Numbered from the stretch's first letter, positions 35,089 to 45,506 are shown. The stretch is 64,000 nucleotides of DNA from Actinoplanes sichuanensis (GCF_033097365.1 NZ_AP028461.1:6572001-6636000), one strand, 5' to 3'. Notes: generated by a model from the letters alone, not told the origin. Numbers and translations: made by a program.

Positions 35089-35541
35089 GAGCGTGACCAC
35101 GGCGGCCGGTCCGGTGGCGGCCGCCGCGACGTCCTCGGCGGGCATGCCGAGTAGGCGGCTCACCCCGGCGAGTTTGGTCTCGTCACGCAGGCCGGCGTTG
35201 TTCCCGCGGGGGCCGCCGGGTGGTAGCGGCGGTGGTGTGTCCGGGTCGGTGTGGGTCTTTCCGGCGATCCGTTCGGCGACCGCGTCGGCTCCCTCGGCCG
35301 CGGTCGTCTCCGGGGTCAGCCCGGATTTGATCGCGCTGATCAGCGCATCGTGGGTGATGCCGCGGGTGGTGGCGATGTCGTTGAGGCTGCGGCCGGTGTC
35401 CAGTTGGGCGCGCAGCTCGTCGGCGGTCATGCCGAGGGTCTGTGCGACCCGCACCATCGGGTTCTCCCGGCGCTGCGTGGCCGGTATCCAGTAGTAGGAG
35501 TAGGCGCCGGTGGAGGCGGGCACGCCGCTGATCGTGGTCAT
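35011..35541 (-). CDS. Hypothetical protein with two helical repeats
   Basis: A 176-residue soluble protein without a recognised family. A helical module near residues 32-75 (TLGMTADELRAQLDTGRSLNDIATTRGI) has a weaker second copy near 125-170 (RLLGMPAEDVAAA...LQTKGV), separated by a Pro-rich linker. The module resembles short 'LGMS-x-eLr-x-L-x-x-G-x-SL-x-diA' helical repeats found in actinobacterial unknowns. Its 3' end overlaps the MMPL gene by 78 bp on the opposite strand. Confidence 0.6.
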   Translation of the reverse strand: MTTISGVPASTGAYSYYWIPATQRRENPMVRVAQTLGMTADELRAQLDTGRSLNDIATTRGITHDALISAIKSGLTPETTAAEGADAVAERIAGKTHTDPDTPPPLPPGGPRGNNAGLRDETKLAGVSRLLGMPAEDVAAAATGPAAVVTLLQTKGVPLYALRGVLNSGDLVDVAV

Positions 35542-35583
35542 GGCCGTCAGTCATCGGCGGCCCGCCGGGCATCCTGTGATCTT

Positions 35584-36108
35584 TCAGCCGGCGGTGACGG
35601 TGGTCGCGGTGATGATGCCTTCGGAGTCGGGTACGCCCTCGACGGTCACCGGGACACCGGACGTGATGCTCTCCAGCGTGGCCGTCTGGCTGACCTTGAC
35701 GGTGGTGGTGTCGCCGGTCCGGACCGTGACCGTGCCGCCGTCTGCGGTCTGCACGTAGAGCGTCGTGCCGTCGACCATCTTGACCGTCCCGGTCGTCCCA
35801 CCGGCGGCGGCCGGCTGGGCGCCGCCGTCGGGCCCCCGCGACGGGCCGCCGGCACCGCCGAAACCCCCGAACCCGCTGGGCATACCGGCCCCGTTCGGCA
35901 CTCCGGAGGGGCTGTCCGAGGTGCCCCAGCGTTCGTGCGCCTGCACGCCGCCGAGGAAACCACCGGCCAGCAGCACCGCGCCGAGCAGCGCCAGCGTGGT
36001 GCGGTTCCACCAGCGGCGGGGCGCGGCGGCGGCCAGCGCCTCGTTCAGCTCCGGGTGGGTGCCGGACGGGCGGGGCAGGACCTCGGTGTCGTGGTTCGTC
36101 GGAGTCAC
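35584..36108 (-). CDS. Membrane-anchored DUF5666-like beta-domain protein
   Basis: A 174-residue protein starting with GTG at 36108. A cytoplasmic N-terminus (about 34 residues) precedes one membrane helix (about 36-54), a Gly/Pro/Ser-rich linker and a C-terminal beta domain (about 103-172) with GTVKMVDGTTLYVQTADGG and TVKVSQTATLESI, the pattern of DUF5666/OB-like domains. It is the last gene of a five-gene MacB-type efflux operon, 10 bp after the permease stop, so it may modulate that transporter. Confidence 0.72.
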   Translation of the reverse strand: MTPTNHDTEVLPRPSGTHPELNEALAAAAPRRWWNRTTLALLGAVLLAGGFLGGVQAHERWGTSDSPSGVPNGAGMPSGFGGFGGAGGPSRGPDGGAQPAAAGGTTGTVKMVDGTTLYVQTADGGTVTVRTGDTTTVKVSQTATLESITSGVPVTVEGVPDSEGIITATTVTAG

Positions 36109-36118
36109 GTGGTCTACC

Positions 36119-37291
36119 TCATTCGTAGCGGAGGGCGTCGATCGGGCGCAGGCGGGCGGCACGGGCGGCGGGCAGACCACCGAAGAACAGCCCGATCAGT
36201 ACGGACACGCCCAGGGCGAGCACGACCGAGCTGGGTACGATCACCGGCTGCACCCCGACGATCGAGAAGCGGCTGCCGATCACCGCGGCGGCCACGCCCA
36301 GCCCACCGCCGATGACACTGAGCAGGGTGGCCTCGATCAGGAACTGGGAGAGGATCACCCGCCGGGGCGCGCCCAGGGCTTTGCGGATGCCGATCTCCCG
36401 GGTCCGTTCGGTGACCGTGACCAGCATGATGTTGGTGATGCCGATGCCGCCGACGAGCAGGCTGATCGCGGCCACCGCGCCGAGCAGGGTGGTGAACGTG
36501 TCGGCGGTCTCGGTCTGCGTCTCCAGCAGCTGGGAGGCGTTCTGCACCCGGTACGCGTCGGAGTCCAGTCGCCGGTCGAGGATCGTGCTGATCTCGGACT
36601 GGACGGTGTCGACCATCGACGGGTCGGCCGCCTCGACCAGGATCGAGCTGAGCGAGCCGTATCCGGCGAGCACCTGCCGGACCGCGCCGATCGGGGCGAC
36701 CGCGGTGTCGTTGGAATCCTGGAACCCGGACGAGCTCTTCTCCGCCAGCACCCCGGTCACGGTGAACAGCGCGCCGCCGACGGTGACCTGCCGGCCGACC
36801 GGGTCGACGCCGGAGAACAGCTCCTCGGCCACGGTCTGCCCGATCACCACCACCCGGCGGGCCTGCGCCTCGTCGTCGGCGGTGAAGATCGCGCCGGTGG
36901 CGACCGGGAAGTTGGAGGCGGCGAACCAGCTGGGTGTGGTGCCGACGAACGAGCTGATCTCGTGCTCGGCGCCCTCGTAGGTGAGGGTGGCCGAGGTGCT
37001 GACCACCGGGGAGACCGACCGCACGTCCGGCGCGACCGCGGGGTCGTCGAGGGACTCGGCGATCCGCATGGTGAGGCCGCCGCTGCCGCGGCTGGTGCTC
37101 ATCACGGTCAGCGTGTTGGTGCCGAGCGCCTCGATCCGGGAGGCGATCGACTTGGCGGAGCCGTTGCCGACCGCGACCAGCAGGATGACGGCGGCGACAC
37201 CGATCAGGATGCCGAGCATGGTGAGGATCGAGCGCAGTTTGTTCGCCGCGATCCCCCGCAGAGCAAATCTCAAAATCTCCGCAGAATTCAC
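36119..37291 (-). CDS. MacB/FtsX-type ABC transporter permease
   Basis: A 390-residue permease with the MacB layout: a helix near residues 20-42 (RSILTMLGILIGVAAVILLV), a ~210-residue extracytoplasmic MacB_PCD domain, then three helices in the C-terminal third (about 266-385) containing the FtsX region REIGIRKALGAPRR. The start is GTG at 37291, directly after the ATPase stop. With that ATPase and the two upstream adaptor proteins it should form an efflux or envelope-stress pump. Confidence 0.88.
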   Translation of the reverse strand: MNSAEILRFALRGIAANKLRSILTMLGILIGVAAVILLVAVGNGSAKSIASRIEALGTNTLTVMSTSRGSGGLTMRIAESLDDPAVAPDVRSVSPVVSTSATLTYEGAEHEISSFVGTTPSWFAASNFPVATGAIFTADDEAQARRVVVIGQTVAEELFSGVDPVGRQVTVGGALFTVTGVLAEKSSSGFQDSNDTAVAPIGAVRQVLAGYGSLSSILVEAADPSMVDTVQSEISTILDRRLDSDAYRVQNASQLLETQTETADTFTTLLGAVAAISLLVGGIGITNIMLVTVTERTREIGIRKALGAPRRVILSQFLIEATLLSVIGGGLGVAAAVIGSRFSIVGVQPVIVPSSVVLALGVSVLIGLFFGGLPAARAARLRPIDALRYE

Positions 37292-37292
37292 C

Positions 37293-38011
<719 letters not shown>

Positions 38012-38012
<1 letters not shown>

Positions 38013-39124
38013 CAGCGCCCGCCGTTCCCGCCACCACCCGGGGGCGCGCCGCCACCACCGGGGAAGCCGTTGCCGCCACCGCGCATGTCGGTGGTGGTCG
38101 TGGTCGTCGTCGTGCTGGTCGGCACCACCACCCGCTCACCGGAGGCCAGGCCCGAGGTGATCTGCGCGGCGTCGTCGCCCTCCAAGCCCACCTGCACCTG
38201 GCGGACCTCCTGCCGGCCGGCGCTGTCCAGGACGGTCACGCTGTGCCGGTTGCCGATCGTGGTGACGGCTGCCGAGTTGACCATGACGGCGTTCTCCACG
38301 CTGCCGGTGACCACCGAGACGGTCACCGTCTGGCCCGGTTTGGCGCCGTCCGGCGGGTTCGGCAGGCTTACCGTCACGCCGTACGTCACGACACTGTTCT
38401 CGCTGGTCGCGGTCGGGTCGACGGCCACCACGGTGCCTGTCGTCTCGGCGTTCTGCAGAGCGTTCCAGACGATCGTCGCGCTCTGCCCCTCCTTGAGCTC
38501 GGTGGCGTCCGCCTCGGAGAACGCCGCGGTGATCTGGAGTTTGGTGAGATCCGCGAGATCAACGAATCCGCCGGTGCCGCCGGTGCCCTGCGACGAGCCG
38601 CCGAGACTCCCGTTGACCGCCACCACGGTGCCGGCCATCGGCGCGGTCAGCCGGGTCCCGGCCACCGACGCCTCCGCCTCGTCCACGGCCAGTTCGGCCT
38701 CGGTGACCGCATTCGACGCGTTGTCGGTGTCGGTGCCCGCGTCCTCGGCCCGCTCCAGCGCGTCCTGCGCCGCGTCCAGGTTGGCCTGAGCCAGCTCCAG
38801 GTCACGTTTGGCGTCGGTGGCGTCCACCCGGGCCAGCAGGGCGCCCGAAGTGACCGTCTGGCCGACCTTCACGCCGATCGCGGTGACCGTACCGGACGTG
38901 GTGAACGTGGCGGTGGCGGTCGCGGCGCTGGCCACCGCCCCGTCCGCGGACACGGTACGGGTGACGGTGCCCTGGGTGGCGGTGACCGTCCGGGAGCCGG
39001 ACGCGCTGGCCCGGGTCGTCTCCGAGGTGTCCCGCAGCAGGGCCCAGCCCCAGAAACCGGCACCGACGATCAGGAGGGCCAGCAGGGCGTTCACGGCCGT
39101 GCTGGGACGACGCAGCGCATTCAC
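38012..39124 (-). CDS. HlyD-family efflux adaptor protein, MacA-like
   Basis: A 370-residue membrane-fusion protein. The GTG start at 39124 gives a short cytoplasmic head, a membrane helix (about residues 13-30), a lipoyl/coiled-coil section (about 85-150) and beta-barrel domains. The Gly-rich C-terminal tail (GGNGFPGGGGAPPGGG) is unusual. It precedes the MacB-type ATPase and permease and is the proximal one of two adaptors in the operon. It should link the pump to the outer envelope layers. Confidence 0.84.
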
Positions 39125-39220
39125 ACCGTCATCATGCCTTCCGGCCGGTTCGTGGCGTGCTGTCTTCCAGCAATCACCCTCGGCCACCCTCGCCCACCCT
39201 CGCCATCAACAACCCGGTCG

Positions 39221-40414
39221 CTACCAGGAACGCACCACCTGGTCGCCCTGCTCCAGTCCGCCGGTTATCTCGGTGTATCGGTCCCCGCGGAGCCCGACTG
39301 CCACAACGCGTTCCTCCGACCGGTTGGCCGCCCGCACCAGCACGGTGCCCGATCCGCCGGACACGTCGTGCACCGCCGTCGACGGCACCCGTAGCGCGTC
39401 GGCCACCTCACCGGTGCGCACCTGTACCTGGGCGCTCTGCCCGACGAGCAGGTCGGACGGCGAATCGGCGAAGCTGAGCAGCACGCCGTAGCGGACCAGG
39501 GTGCCGTCCGAGGTGCCGGCCGGATCGACCTGGACCACCTCGGCCTGGTACGTGTCGTCGGAGTCGGCCAGGCTCACCGTCGCGCCCTGCCCGGCGGTCA
39601 GGGCTCCCGCATCGGCCTCCGGGAAGTCGGCGCGGACCTGCATCGTGTACGTGTCGGCCAGGCTGACGAAGGTCGACCCGGTCCGAACCTGGTCGCCGAC
39701 CTTGCCCTCGACGGCGACCACGGTCCCGGCGATCGGGGCGGTGATGACCGTGCCGTCCAGGGCCCGCTGCGCCGTCTCGACCGCGCGCTCGGCTCGGTTG
39801 ACCTGCTGTTCCGCGGTGAGCACCTGGTCGCTGCCGGTGTCCGGGTAGCCGTGGGTCGCGCACGGGGTGGCCGCCCGCCCCCGGATCGCCGGCTCCGCGC
39901 TCGGCGCCGGCTCCACGGCCATCGGCTCGATGACGGGCAGCTGGATCTCCGGCACCGCCGCCGGCTCCACCGTCTTTCCGGGCCGGGCGCAGGCGGTGGC
40001 GCTCGCGGTGGCCCGGGCGGCGACGGTCCGGGAGTCACTGAGCCGGTCGCGGGCCTCGGCGAGAGCGGTCCGGGCGTCGGCGAGAGCGTCGGCGGCGTCC
40101 GTGGTGTCCAGTGCGGCGAGCTTCTGGCCCTTGCTGACCTTGTTGCCCGCCCGGACGTGCACCGAGGCCACGGTTCCGGACAGGGCGAAGGTCAGGCTCC
40201 GGGTGGTGGCCGGTTCGACGGTGCCGATCGTCGCCACGTCCAGAGTGACCGCGCCGCGGTCGGCGACCGCCACCACGATCGCCGCCGGTTGGTCGACGCC
40301 GTCCCGGTTGAGGGCCCCGATCACGCCTCCGACGACGGCCCCGCTGACGACGATCGCGGCACCGGTCCACCGCATACGCCGCTTACTCGCGCTTTGCCCC
40401 GTTTCATTGCTCAC
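39221..40414 (-). CDS. HlyD-family adaptor protein with a long hairpin insertion
   Basis: A 397-residue membrane-fusion protein with a membrane helix at about residues 16-35, biotinyl/lipoyl half-motifs (VHVRAGNKVSKGQKLAALD near 85 and VITAPIAGTVVAVEGKVGDQV near 222), and between them an alpha-hairpin whose middle (about 135-185) is a Pro/Glu/Ala-rich insertion with two Cys residues. It is the first gene of the operon, 96 bp before the second adaptor. Two different adaptors for one MacB-like pump are unusual. Confidence 0.82.
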   Translation of the reverse strand: MSNETGQSASKRRMRWTGAAIVVSGAVVGGVIGALNRDGVDQPAAIVVAVADRGAVTLDVATIGTVEPATTRSLTFALSGTVASVHVRAGNKVSKGQKLAALDTTDAADALADARTALAEARDRLSDSRTVAARATASATACARPGKTVEPAAVPEIQLPVIEPMAVEPAPSAEPAIRGRAATPCATHGYPDTGSDQVLTAEQQVNRAERAVETAQRALDGTVITAPIAGTVVAVEGKVGDQVRTGSTFVSLADTYTMQVRADFPEADAGALTAGQGATVSLADSDDTYQAEVVQVDPAGTSDGTLVRYGVLLSFADSPSDLLVGQSAQVQVRTGEVADALRVPSTAVHDVSGGSGTVLVRAANRSEERVVAVGLRGDRYTEITGGLEQGDQVVRSW

Positions 40415-40474
40415 GAACGTGATTGTTACTGTTCATGCCGGGTCGGCGGCCGAAATCTGCAAGACCTGTGGGGC

Positions 40475-42565
40475 TCAGGAGGCCCGGGTGAGCTGCCGGG
40501 AGATGGTCTCCATCGTCTCGCTGATCTCGTGGGCCCGTGCGTGCAGGTCGTGGAGCACGTCGACGGTGGCCGGGTCACGGTGGGCGCGGTCCTCGAGCTC
40601 GGCACAGAGCGCGGCGAACCGGTTGGCGCCGAGCGTCGCCGAGGACGCCTTCAGACCGTGCGCGAGGCGGGCCAGGTTGCGGGTGTCGCCGGTGGCCGCG
40701 GCCCGGTCCATGCGTTCCAGCAGACCGGGCAGGCGGTCGGCGAAGTTGTGCAGGATCTCGGCTAGCCGGCGGCGGTCCGCCGGATCGGCGTCCGGGCCGG
40801 CGATCACGTCGACACAGGCACGGATCATCGCGGGTTCGCCGTCGTCCGGTCCGGGCAGCGGCCCGGCACCGGCCAGCCGGACATCGGCGTACGCGGCCGC
40901 CGTCGCCAGCACCACGTCGAGGTCCCCGGCGTCCACCGGGCGGGCCAGGATCCCGTCCGCACCGGCGGTGACGAAGTCGTCCTTCTCCTCGGAGTCCGGG
41001 CAGATCGCGATGATCCGCGGCACACCGTGCACCGGCGGGTCGGCGTGGATCAGCCGGACCGCCGTCGGCCCGTCCAGCACGAGCAGCCCGCAGCCGAGCA
41101 GGACCAGGTCGTACCGGTCGCGCAGGACCGCCTCGACCGCGGCCTCCCCGTCGGCGACGGTGACCACCCGGTGGCCGCGGCGTTCCAGCAGGCGCCTGGT
41201 CAGCCGCTGATCCACCGGGTCGTCCTCGGCCACCAGCACCAGCAGCTGCTGTTTGCGGCCGATGACCGGCGACCGCCCGAACCGGTCCGGCTGGTGCGCC
41301 TCGCCCAGCAGCACGGTGACGGTGACCGTGGTCCCCTGCCCGGGCCGGTCCTCCACGGTGACGCCGCCGCCCATCGACGCGGCGAGACAGCGGGCCAGCC
41401 GGCCACCCGGATCCGGCCGATGTTCCGCCGGCACACCCAGTCCGGTGTCCCGGACCGAGAAGTGGACCTCCACGCCGTCCGACCGGGAGTGAGCGGAGAC
41501 GCTCACCGTGACCGACCCGTGCTCCGTCGACTCGACCGCCTGCCGCAACAGGGCGGTCAGGATCCGGCGGACCCGCGCGTCGTCGCCGCGGACCCGTTCC
41601 GGACAGCCGGTACCCAGGTGCGCGGCCAGGTGCAGGCCCTTCGCCGCGGCCGCGTCGGCCACCGGATCCATGGCCCGGCGCACACAGTCGCGCAGCGAGA
41701 ACGGGCGGCGCTCCAGCGGCAGGTCACCCGTCTCGATGCGGGCCAGGTCCAGCAGGTCGTCGACGACGGTGAGCAGCGTGGCCCCGCTGTCGTGGACCGT
41801 CGTGACGAGTTCGCGCTGCCTGTCGTCGAGGCCGGTCTCCAGGAGCAGCCTCGTCATCCCGGTCAGCGCGGTCATCGGCGCACGGACCTCGTGGCTCATC
41901 GCGTCCAGGAACGCCGCGCCCGCCGTGGTCGCCGCGTTCGCCTCGTCGCGCGCCTCGGCCAGCTCGGCCATCGACTCGTTGAAGACGGTGGTCATCTCGG
42001 CGAGTTCGCGGGGGCCGTCGACGACGGCGGGATGGGTCAGATCACCGGCCCGGGCGCGGCGGGTGGCGGCGGCCATCCGGTCGGCGGCCGCGGTGAAGTG
42101 GCGTTCCAGCCGCCGGCCCACGATCAGGACCAGCACCGACATCAGGACCGCGACCCAGACGATCATCCAGCGGCTGTTGCGGGCGACCGCGCCACTGTCC
42201 CCGATCCGGCGGTCCAACCGGGTCTGCTCGTGGTCCAGCATCTCGTCGGCGGCGGCCCGGAGGACGCTGAGGTCGGCGGCCGGGTCGATCCGCTGGAGCA
42301 GTTCCCGGTGGACCGGGTCGGCACCGGCCAGGCGGCCCAGCTCGTCGATCTGGAAACGGACGGCATCCGCGGGCGCCGGGGTACGCAGCGCGATGATCCG
42401 GTCCATGATCTCGCCGGACCGCTGCAACTCGGCGTGGGCGTCCAGGCTCTCGCTGTTGCGGAGGAACCCGGTGGCCGCCACCACGGCGACCGCGGTCAGC
42501 GTCAGTGACATCGCCACGCGCACCAGGCGCCTGACGCTCCAGATCCGGTCCCCGACCTCCGGCAC
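40475..42565 (-). CDS. Hybrid sensor histidine kinase with degenerate receiver and Hpt domain
   Basis: A 696-residue membrane kinase. TM1 (about 20-38) and TM2 (about 132-148) flank a small sensor; then HAMP (about 150-205), HisKA with His in MSHEVRAPMTALTG (about 224) and a HATPase domain (about 330-425). The receiver (about 445-560) keeps the acidic pair (VAEDDP) but has Gly where the phospho-acceptor Asp should be (LVLLGCGLLVLDG) and Arg in place of the conserved Lys (ILARPVD). A C-terminal Hpt domain has its His in LAHGLKASS (about 640). Phosphate therefore probably does not pass through this receiver. Divergent from a second degenerate receiver. Confidence 0.85.
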   Translation of the reverse strand: MPEVGDRIWSVRRLVRVAMSLTLTAVAVVAATGFLRNSESLDAHAELQRSGEIMDRIIALRTPAPADAVRFQIDELGRLAGADPVHRELLQRIDPAADLSVLRAAADEMLDHEQTRLDRRIGDSGAVARNSRWMIVWVAVLMSVLVLIVGRRLERHFTAAADRMAAATRRARAGDLTHPAVVDGPRELAEMTTVFNESMAELAEARDEANAATTAGAAFLDAMSHEVRAPMTALTGMTRLLLETGLDDRQRELVTTVHDSGATLLTVVDDLLDLARIETGDLPLERRPFSLRDCVRRAMDPVADAAAAKGLHLAAHLGTGCPERVRGDDARVRRILTALLRQAVESTEHGSVTVSVSAHSRSDGVEVHFSVRDTGLGVPAEHRPDPGGRLARCLAASMGGGVTVEDRPGQGTTVTVTVLLGEAHQPDRFGRSPVIGRKQQLLVLVAEDDPVDQRLTRRLLERRGHRVVTVADGEAAVEAVLRDRYDLVLLGCGLLVLDGPTAVRLIHADPPVHGVPRIIAICPDSEEKDDFVTAGADGILARPVDAGDLDVVLATAAAYADVRLAGAGPLPGPDDGEPAMIRACVDVIAGPDADPADRRRLAEILHNFADRLPGLLERMDRAAATGDTRNLARLAHGLKASSATLGANRFAALCAELEDRAHRDPATVDVLHDLHARAHEISETMETISRQLTRAS

Positions 42566-42611
42566 GGCCCTTACTGTAGGGAGTGATCAACGCCGCCGGG
42601 GACGATTTGGG

Positions 42612-42977
42612 GTGAGGGTGACTTCGGTTCTCGTGGTCGACGACGATCCGACCCTGCTGCGCATCATCGAAACCGTTCTCACGTCGGCCGGCCTGGAGGT
42701 GTCCACGCGCAACACCGCCCAGGCCGCCCTCCGTGCCGCCCACGCCCACCGGCCGGACTGCGCGGTGCTCGCCACCGGCCGGGACATGACCGCCTCCGAC
42801 CTCTGCCACGCGCTGCGCTCGGCCGAGGACACCGCCGACGTCCCGATCCTGCTGATCACCGAGCGGGGCCGCTGGCTGGAGGCGGCCGCCGCCTTCGACG
42901 CGGGTGCCGACGACTACCTGTCGAGACCGTTCACCGCCCAGGACCTCGTCCGTCGGGTCGAGGCCCTGGCCCGGTGA
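42612..42977 (+). CDS. Stand-alone receiver protein lacking the phospho-acceptor Asp
   Basis: A 121-residue single receiver domain (GTG 42612; GTG 42618 is an alternative). The acidic pocket (VLVVDDDPTLL, about 6-16) and the switch Thr (ILLITERG) are present, but the expected Asp is Ala (CAVLATGRDM, about 50) and the conserved Lys is Arg (YLSRPFTAQDL, about 106). It is probably a phosphorylation-independent or inactive receiver that binds partners. It is divergent from the hybrid kinase, 46 bp apart. Confidence 0.82.
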   Translation: MRVTSVLVVDDDPTLLRIIETVLTSAGLEVSTRNTAQAALRAAHAHRPDCAVLATGRDMTASDLCHALRSAEDTADVPILLITERGRWLEAAAAFDAGADDYLSRPFTAQDLVRRVEALAR

Positions 42978-42981
42978 GCCG

Positions 42982-43758
42982 CTACACCGACTTCTGGTAG
43001 GCCCGGAAGGTCCGGGTGGACAGGAACACCATCGCGGCCGCCAGCAGGGCCAGCCATCCGCAGCGGCTCGCGACGACGGCCCAGTCCGGGTCGGCGCTCA
43101 TCGCCGCCCGGGACGCTTCGAGCGCCCAGTTCACCGGGTTGGCGGCGGCGATCGTCCGCATCCAGGACGGCATCAGCGCCTCGGACATGAACGCCGACGA
43201 CAGGAACGTCAACGGCAACAGCAGCAGCGTGTTGATGCCGATGATGGTCTCCCGCTGCCGGACCAGCATCCCGATCGTGTTCGACAGCGCGCTGAACACG
43301 GTGCCCAGCAGCAGCGCCGACGCCAGCAGCACGGTCAGTCCGGCCGGCCCGCCCGGGTAGTCGGCCCCGGCCAGCAGGCCCAGCAGCATGATCGCCAGCA
43401 CCTGCACGGCGGTGCTGATCGCCTGTTCGACGACCGCCGCGTTCATGATCGCGGACCGCGACACCGGGGTGGTGAGCAGCCGGTTCAGGGTGCCGCGTTC
43501 GATCTCCTCGAGCACACCCATGCCGGCCCACATGTTCGACGACACCGCGGTCATCACCACCACACCGGGCACGATGTAGTCGAGGTAGTTCGCCGCCCCG
43601 AAGCCCGGCAGCTCGACCACCCGACGGAACAGATTGCCGAACAGGAACAGCCAGATGGCCGGCTGAACCAGCAGGATCACCACGAACGCCGGCTGCTTGA
43701 CCAGCACTTTCAGCCGCCGACCGGTCATCCACCAGGTGTGCAGGACAAGGGTGCTCAC
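42982..43758 (-). CDS. ABC-2 type drug exporter permease (DrrB-like)
   Basis: A 258-residue permease with six hydrophobic segments and the ABC-2 signature region (EIERGTLNRLLTTPVSRSAI, about 86-105) that follows the second helix. The ATG overlaps the ATPase stop (ATGA at 43755-43758). Together with that ATPase it resembles daunorubicin-type DrrAB exporters. It is downstream of a PadR regulator that likely represses the pump. Confidence 0.85.
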   Translation of the reverse strand: MSTLVLHTWWMTGRRLKVLVKQPAFVVILLVQPAIWLFLFGNLFRRVVELPGFGAANYLDYIVPGVVVMTAVSSNMWAGMGVLEEIERGTLNRLLTTPVSRSAIMNAAVVEQAISTAVQVLAIMLLGLLAGADYPGGPAGLTVLLASALLLGTVFSALSNTIGMLVRQRETIIGINTLLLLPLTFLSSAFMSEALMPSWMRTIAAANPVNWALEASRAAMSADPDWAVVASRCGWLALLAAAMVFLSTRTFRAYQKSV

Positions 43759-44702
43759 GCTGCGAACCTCCGTCCCGCGTGCCGCAGATACACGTCGTCC
43801 AAGGACGGCCGGGCCACGGTCACGGTCGCTACGCCGATGCCGGCCGACTCCAGTGCGGCCAGGGCCGCCGGAACAGCCGCGGCGCCGTCGTCGGCTCGCG
43901 CACTCAGCCGCCGTCCGTCGAAGGCGACCTCCCGCAAGCCGGTCACCAGCTCGATCACCTGCCGCGCCGTCGGCTCATCGGGCGGTTGCCGCAATTCCAG
44001 ATGTACGGCGTCCCCGCGCAGTTCCTCCTTGAGGTGGGCGGGCGTCCCGTGGGCGACGACACGTCCACCGTCGACGATCGCCAGCCGACCGGCCAGCCGG
44101 TCCGCCTCGTCCAGGTAGTGGGTGGTGAGCAGGATCGCCATCGACTCGTCGGCGGCGAGGCGCCCGATCTCGGCCCACATGGCGGCCCGCCCCTCGGGGT
44201 CGAGCCCGGTGGTCGGCTCGTCCAGGAACAGCACCCCGGGGCGGTGCACGAGCGCCAGCGCCACGTCCAGGCGCCGTTGCATGCCGCCGGACCAGCCGCG
44301 CACGATCCGGCCGGCGGCACCGGTCAGGTCGAAGCGCTCGAGGAGTTCGTCGACTCGGCGACGGAGGGCGGGTCCCCGTACCCCGAAGATCCGCCCTTGA
44401 AGGGTGAGGTTGTCCCGGCCGCTCGCCATCGGGTCGAGCGCGGACCTCTGGGCGACCACGCCGATCTCGCGGCGGACCCGCTCCGGATGCCGCAGCACGT
44501 CGTGGCCGGCGACCGAGGCGGTACCGGAGTCGGGCCGGGCCAGGGTGGTCAGGATCTTGACGGTGGTGGACTTGCCGGCACCGTTCGGCCCGAGCAGACC
44601 GAACACCTCGCCGGCCCTTACGTCGAGGCTCAACCCGTCGAGGGCCCGCACGCCGCCGGGATAGGACTTGCGCAGATCGTCAGCCGTCACGGCATGACTC
44701 AT
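43755..44702 (-). CDS. Drug exporter ABC ATPase (DrrA-like)
   Basis: A 315-residue ATPase. Walker A (GPNGAGKST, about 39), signature (WSGGMQRRL, about 137), Walker B (VLFLDEPTTGLDP, about 157) and H-loop (LTTHYLDEAD, about 190) are complete, and the C-terminal domain typical of DrrA proteins is present. The start ATG at 44702 follows AGGAG by 8 bases. It is coupled to the permease gene. Similar pumps export anthracyclines and other hydrophobic drugs; the substrate here is unknown. Confidence 0.87.
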   Translation of the reverse strand: MSHAVTADDLRKSYPGGVRALDGLSLDVRAGEVFGLLGPNGAGKSTTVKILTTLARPDSGTASVAGHDVLRHPERVRREIGVVAQRSALDPMASGRDNLTLQGRIFGVRGPALRRRVDELLERFDLTGAAGRIVRGWSGGMQRRLDVALALVHRPGVLFLDEPTTGLDPEGRAAMWAEIGRLAADESMAILLTTHYLDEADRLAGRLAIVDGGRVVAHGTPAHLKEELRGDAVHLELRQPPDEPTARQVIELVTGLREVAFDGRRLSARADDGAAAVPAALAALESAGIGVATVTVARPSLDDVYLRHAGRRFAA

Positions 44703-44840
44703 GGTGATCACTCCTGATCTCCACGGGCCGTGTCCGGATATCCTGGATGCTGCTACACGCCTCGGATGCCCGGACCGTTCCCGCGGTCGGTGGTGAGGTG
44801 GCGGCCCCGTCCGGTGTTCCCGCACCGGCCGGGGCCCGTT

Positions 44841-45473
44841 TCAATCCGGCCCCATCAGCTCGCTGAGGTCGGGCAGTACGCCGGTCTCGTGGAACCGGCG
44901 CCACGCGCCGAGCCCCGGGACCGACCCGTCGTGCAGTTCCCGGTCGAGGCCGGCCAGCCAGACCTGCTCGGCCTCACGCATGGCCAACGCGTACTCCGCC
45001 TCGATGAGGAAGAGCCGCGGCACCTCCCGCCGGGTGGCGGCGAGTGCGGCCCGGGCCGCCTGGTTCTCCGCGGTGAGCGCCGCCAGCCGTCGGCGGATCA
45101 GCTCGATCATCTCGTCCGGCGGGAGCACTCCGGCGACCGACAGGGCCGACCGTAACCGGGGGTACTCCGGCTCCGGCTGCCCGATCAGCTCGCGCAGCCA
45201 GTCGGTCATCTCGTGCCGGCCGGCCTCGGTCAGCCGATACACCGTGCGCTCGGGCCGACGGCCTTCCCGGACCGTCTCCGCCGCTTCGATGAACCCGTGC
45301 TTCTCCAGATTTCGCACGACCGTGTAGAGCGAGCCCCACTGGATCTTGATGTCCTGATCCTTGCCGAAGGCCCGCAACTGAGCGGCGATCTCATACGGAT
45401 GCATCGGCTGCAGGGTCAGCGTGGCCAGAATGTGCAACCCGAGCAGGTTGCCCACCTTGCGACGCTTTCCCAT
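44841..45473 (-). CDS. PadR-family transcriptional regulator
   Basis: A 210-residue repressor; ATG at 45473 follows GGGAGGGG. The N-terminal winged helix (about 12-90) has the PadR pattern LGLHILATLTLQPMHPYEIAAQL, GSLYTVVRNLEKHGFI and YRLTEAGRHEM; the C-terminal ~110 residues are a helical dimerisation domain. PadR proteins commonly repress an adjacent multidrug transporter and are released by the drug. The DrrAB-like genes follow on the same strand, so the cluster is probably self-regulated. Confidence 0.88.
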   Translation of the reverse strand: MGKRRKVGNLLGLHILATLTLQPMHPYEIAAQLRAFGKDQDIKIQWGSLYTVVRNLEKHGFIEAAETVREGRRPERTVYRLTEAGRHEMTDWLRELIGQPEPEYPRLRSALSVAGVLPPDEMIELIRRRLAALTAENQAARAALAATRREVPRLFLIEAEYALAMREAEQVWLAGLDRELHDGSVPGLGAWRRFHETGVLPDLSELMGPD

Positions 45474-45506
45474 CGCCGCCCCTCCCGATTCGAACTCGCC
45501 GCCGAT

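Noticed and set aside
40475..42565. A normal phosphorelay hybrid kinase
   Set aside because: The receiver lacks the phospho-acceptor Asp (Gly) and Lys (Arg), so the standard His-Asp-His relay within this protein is not supported.
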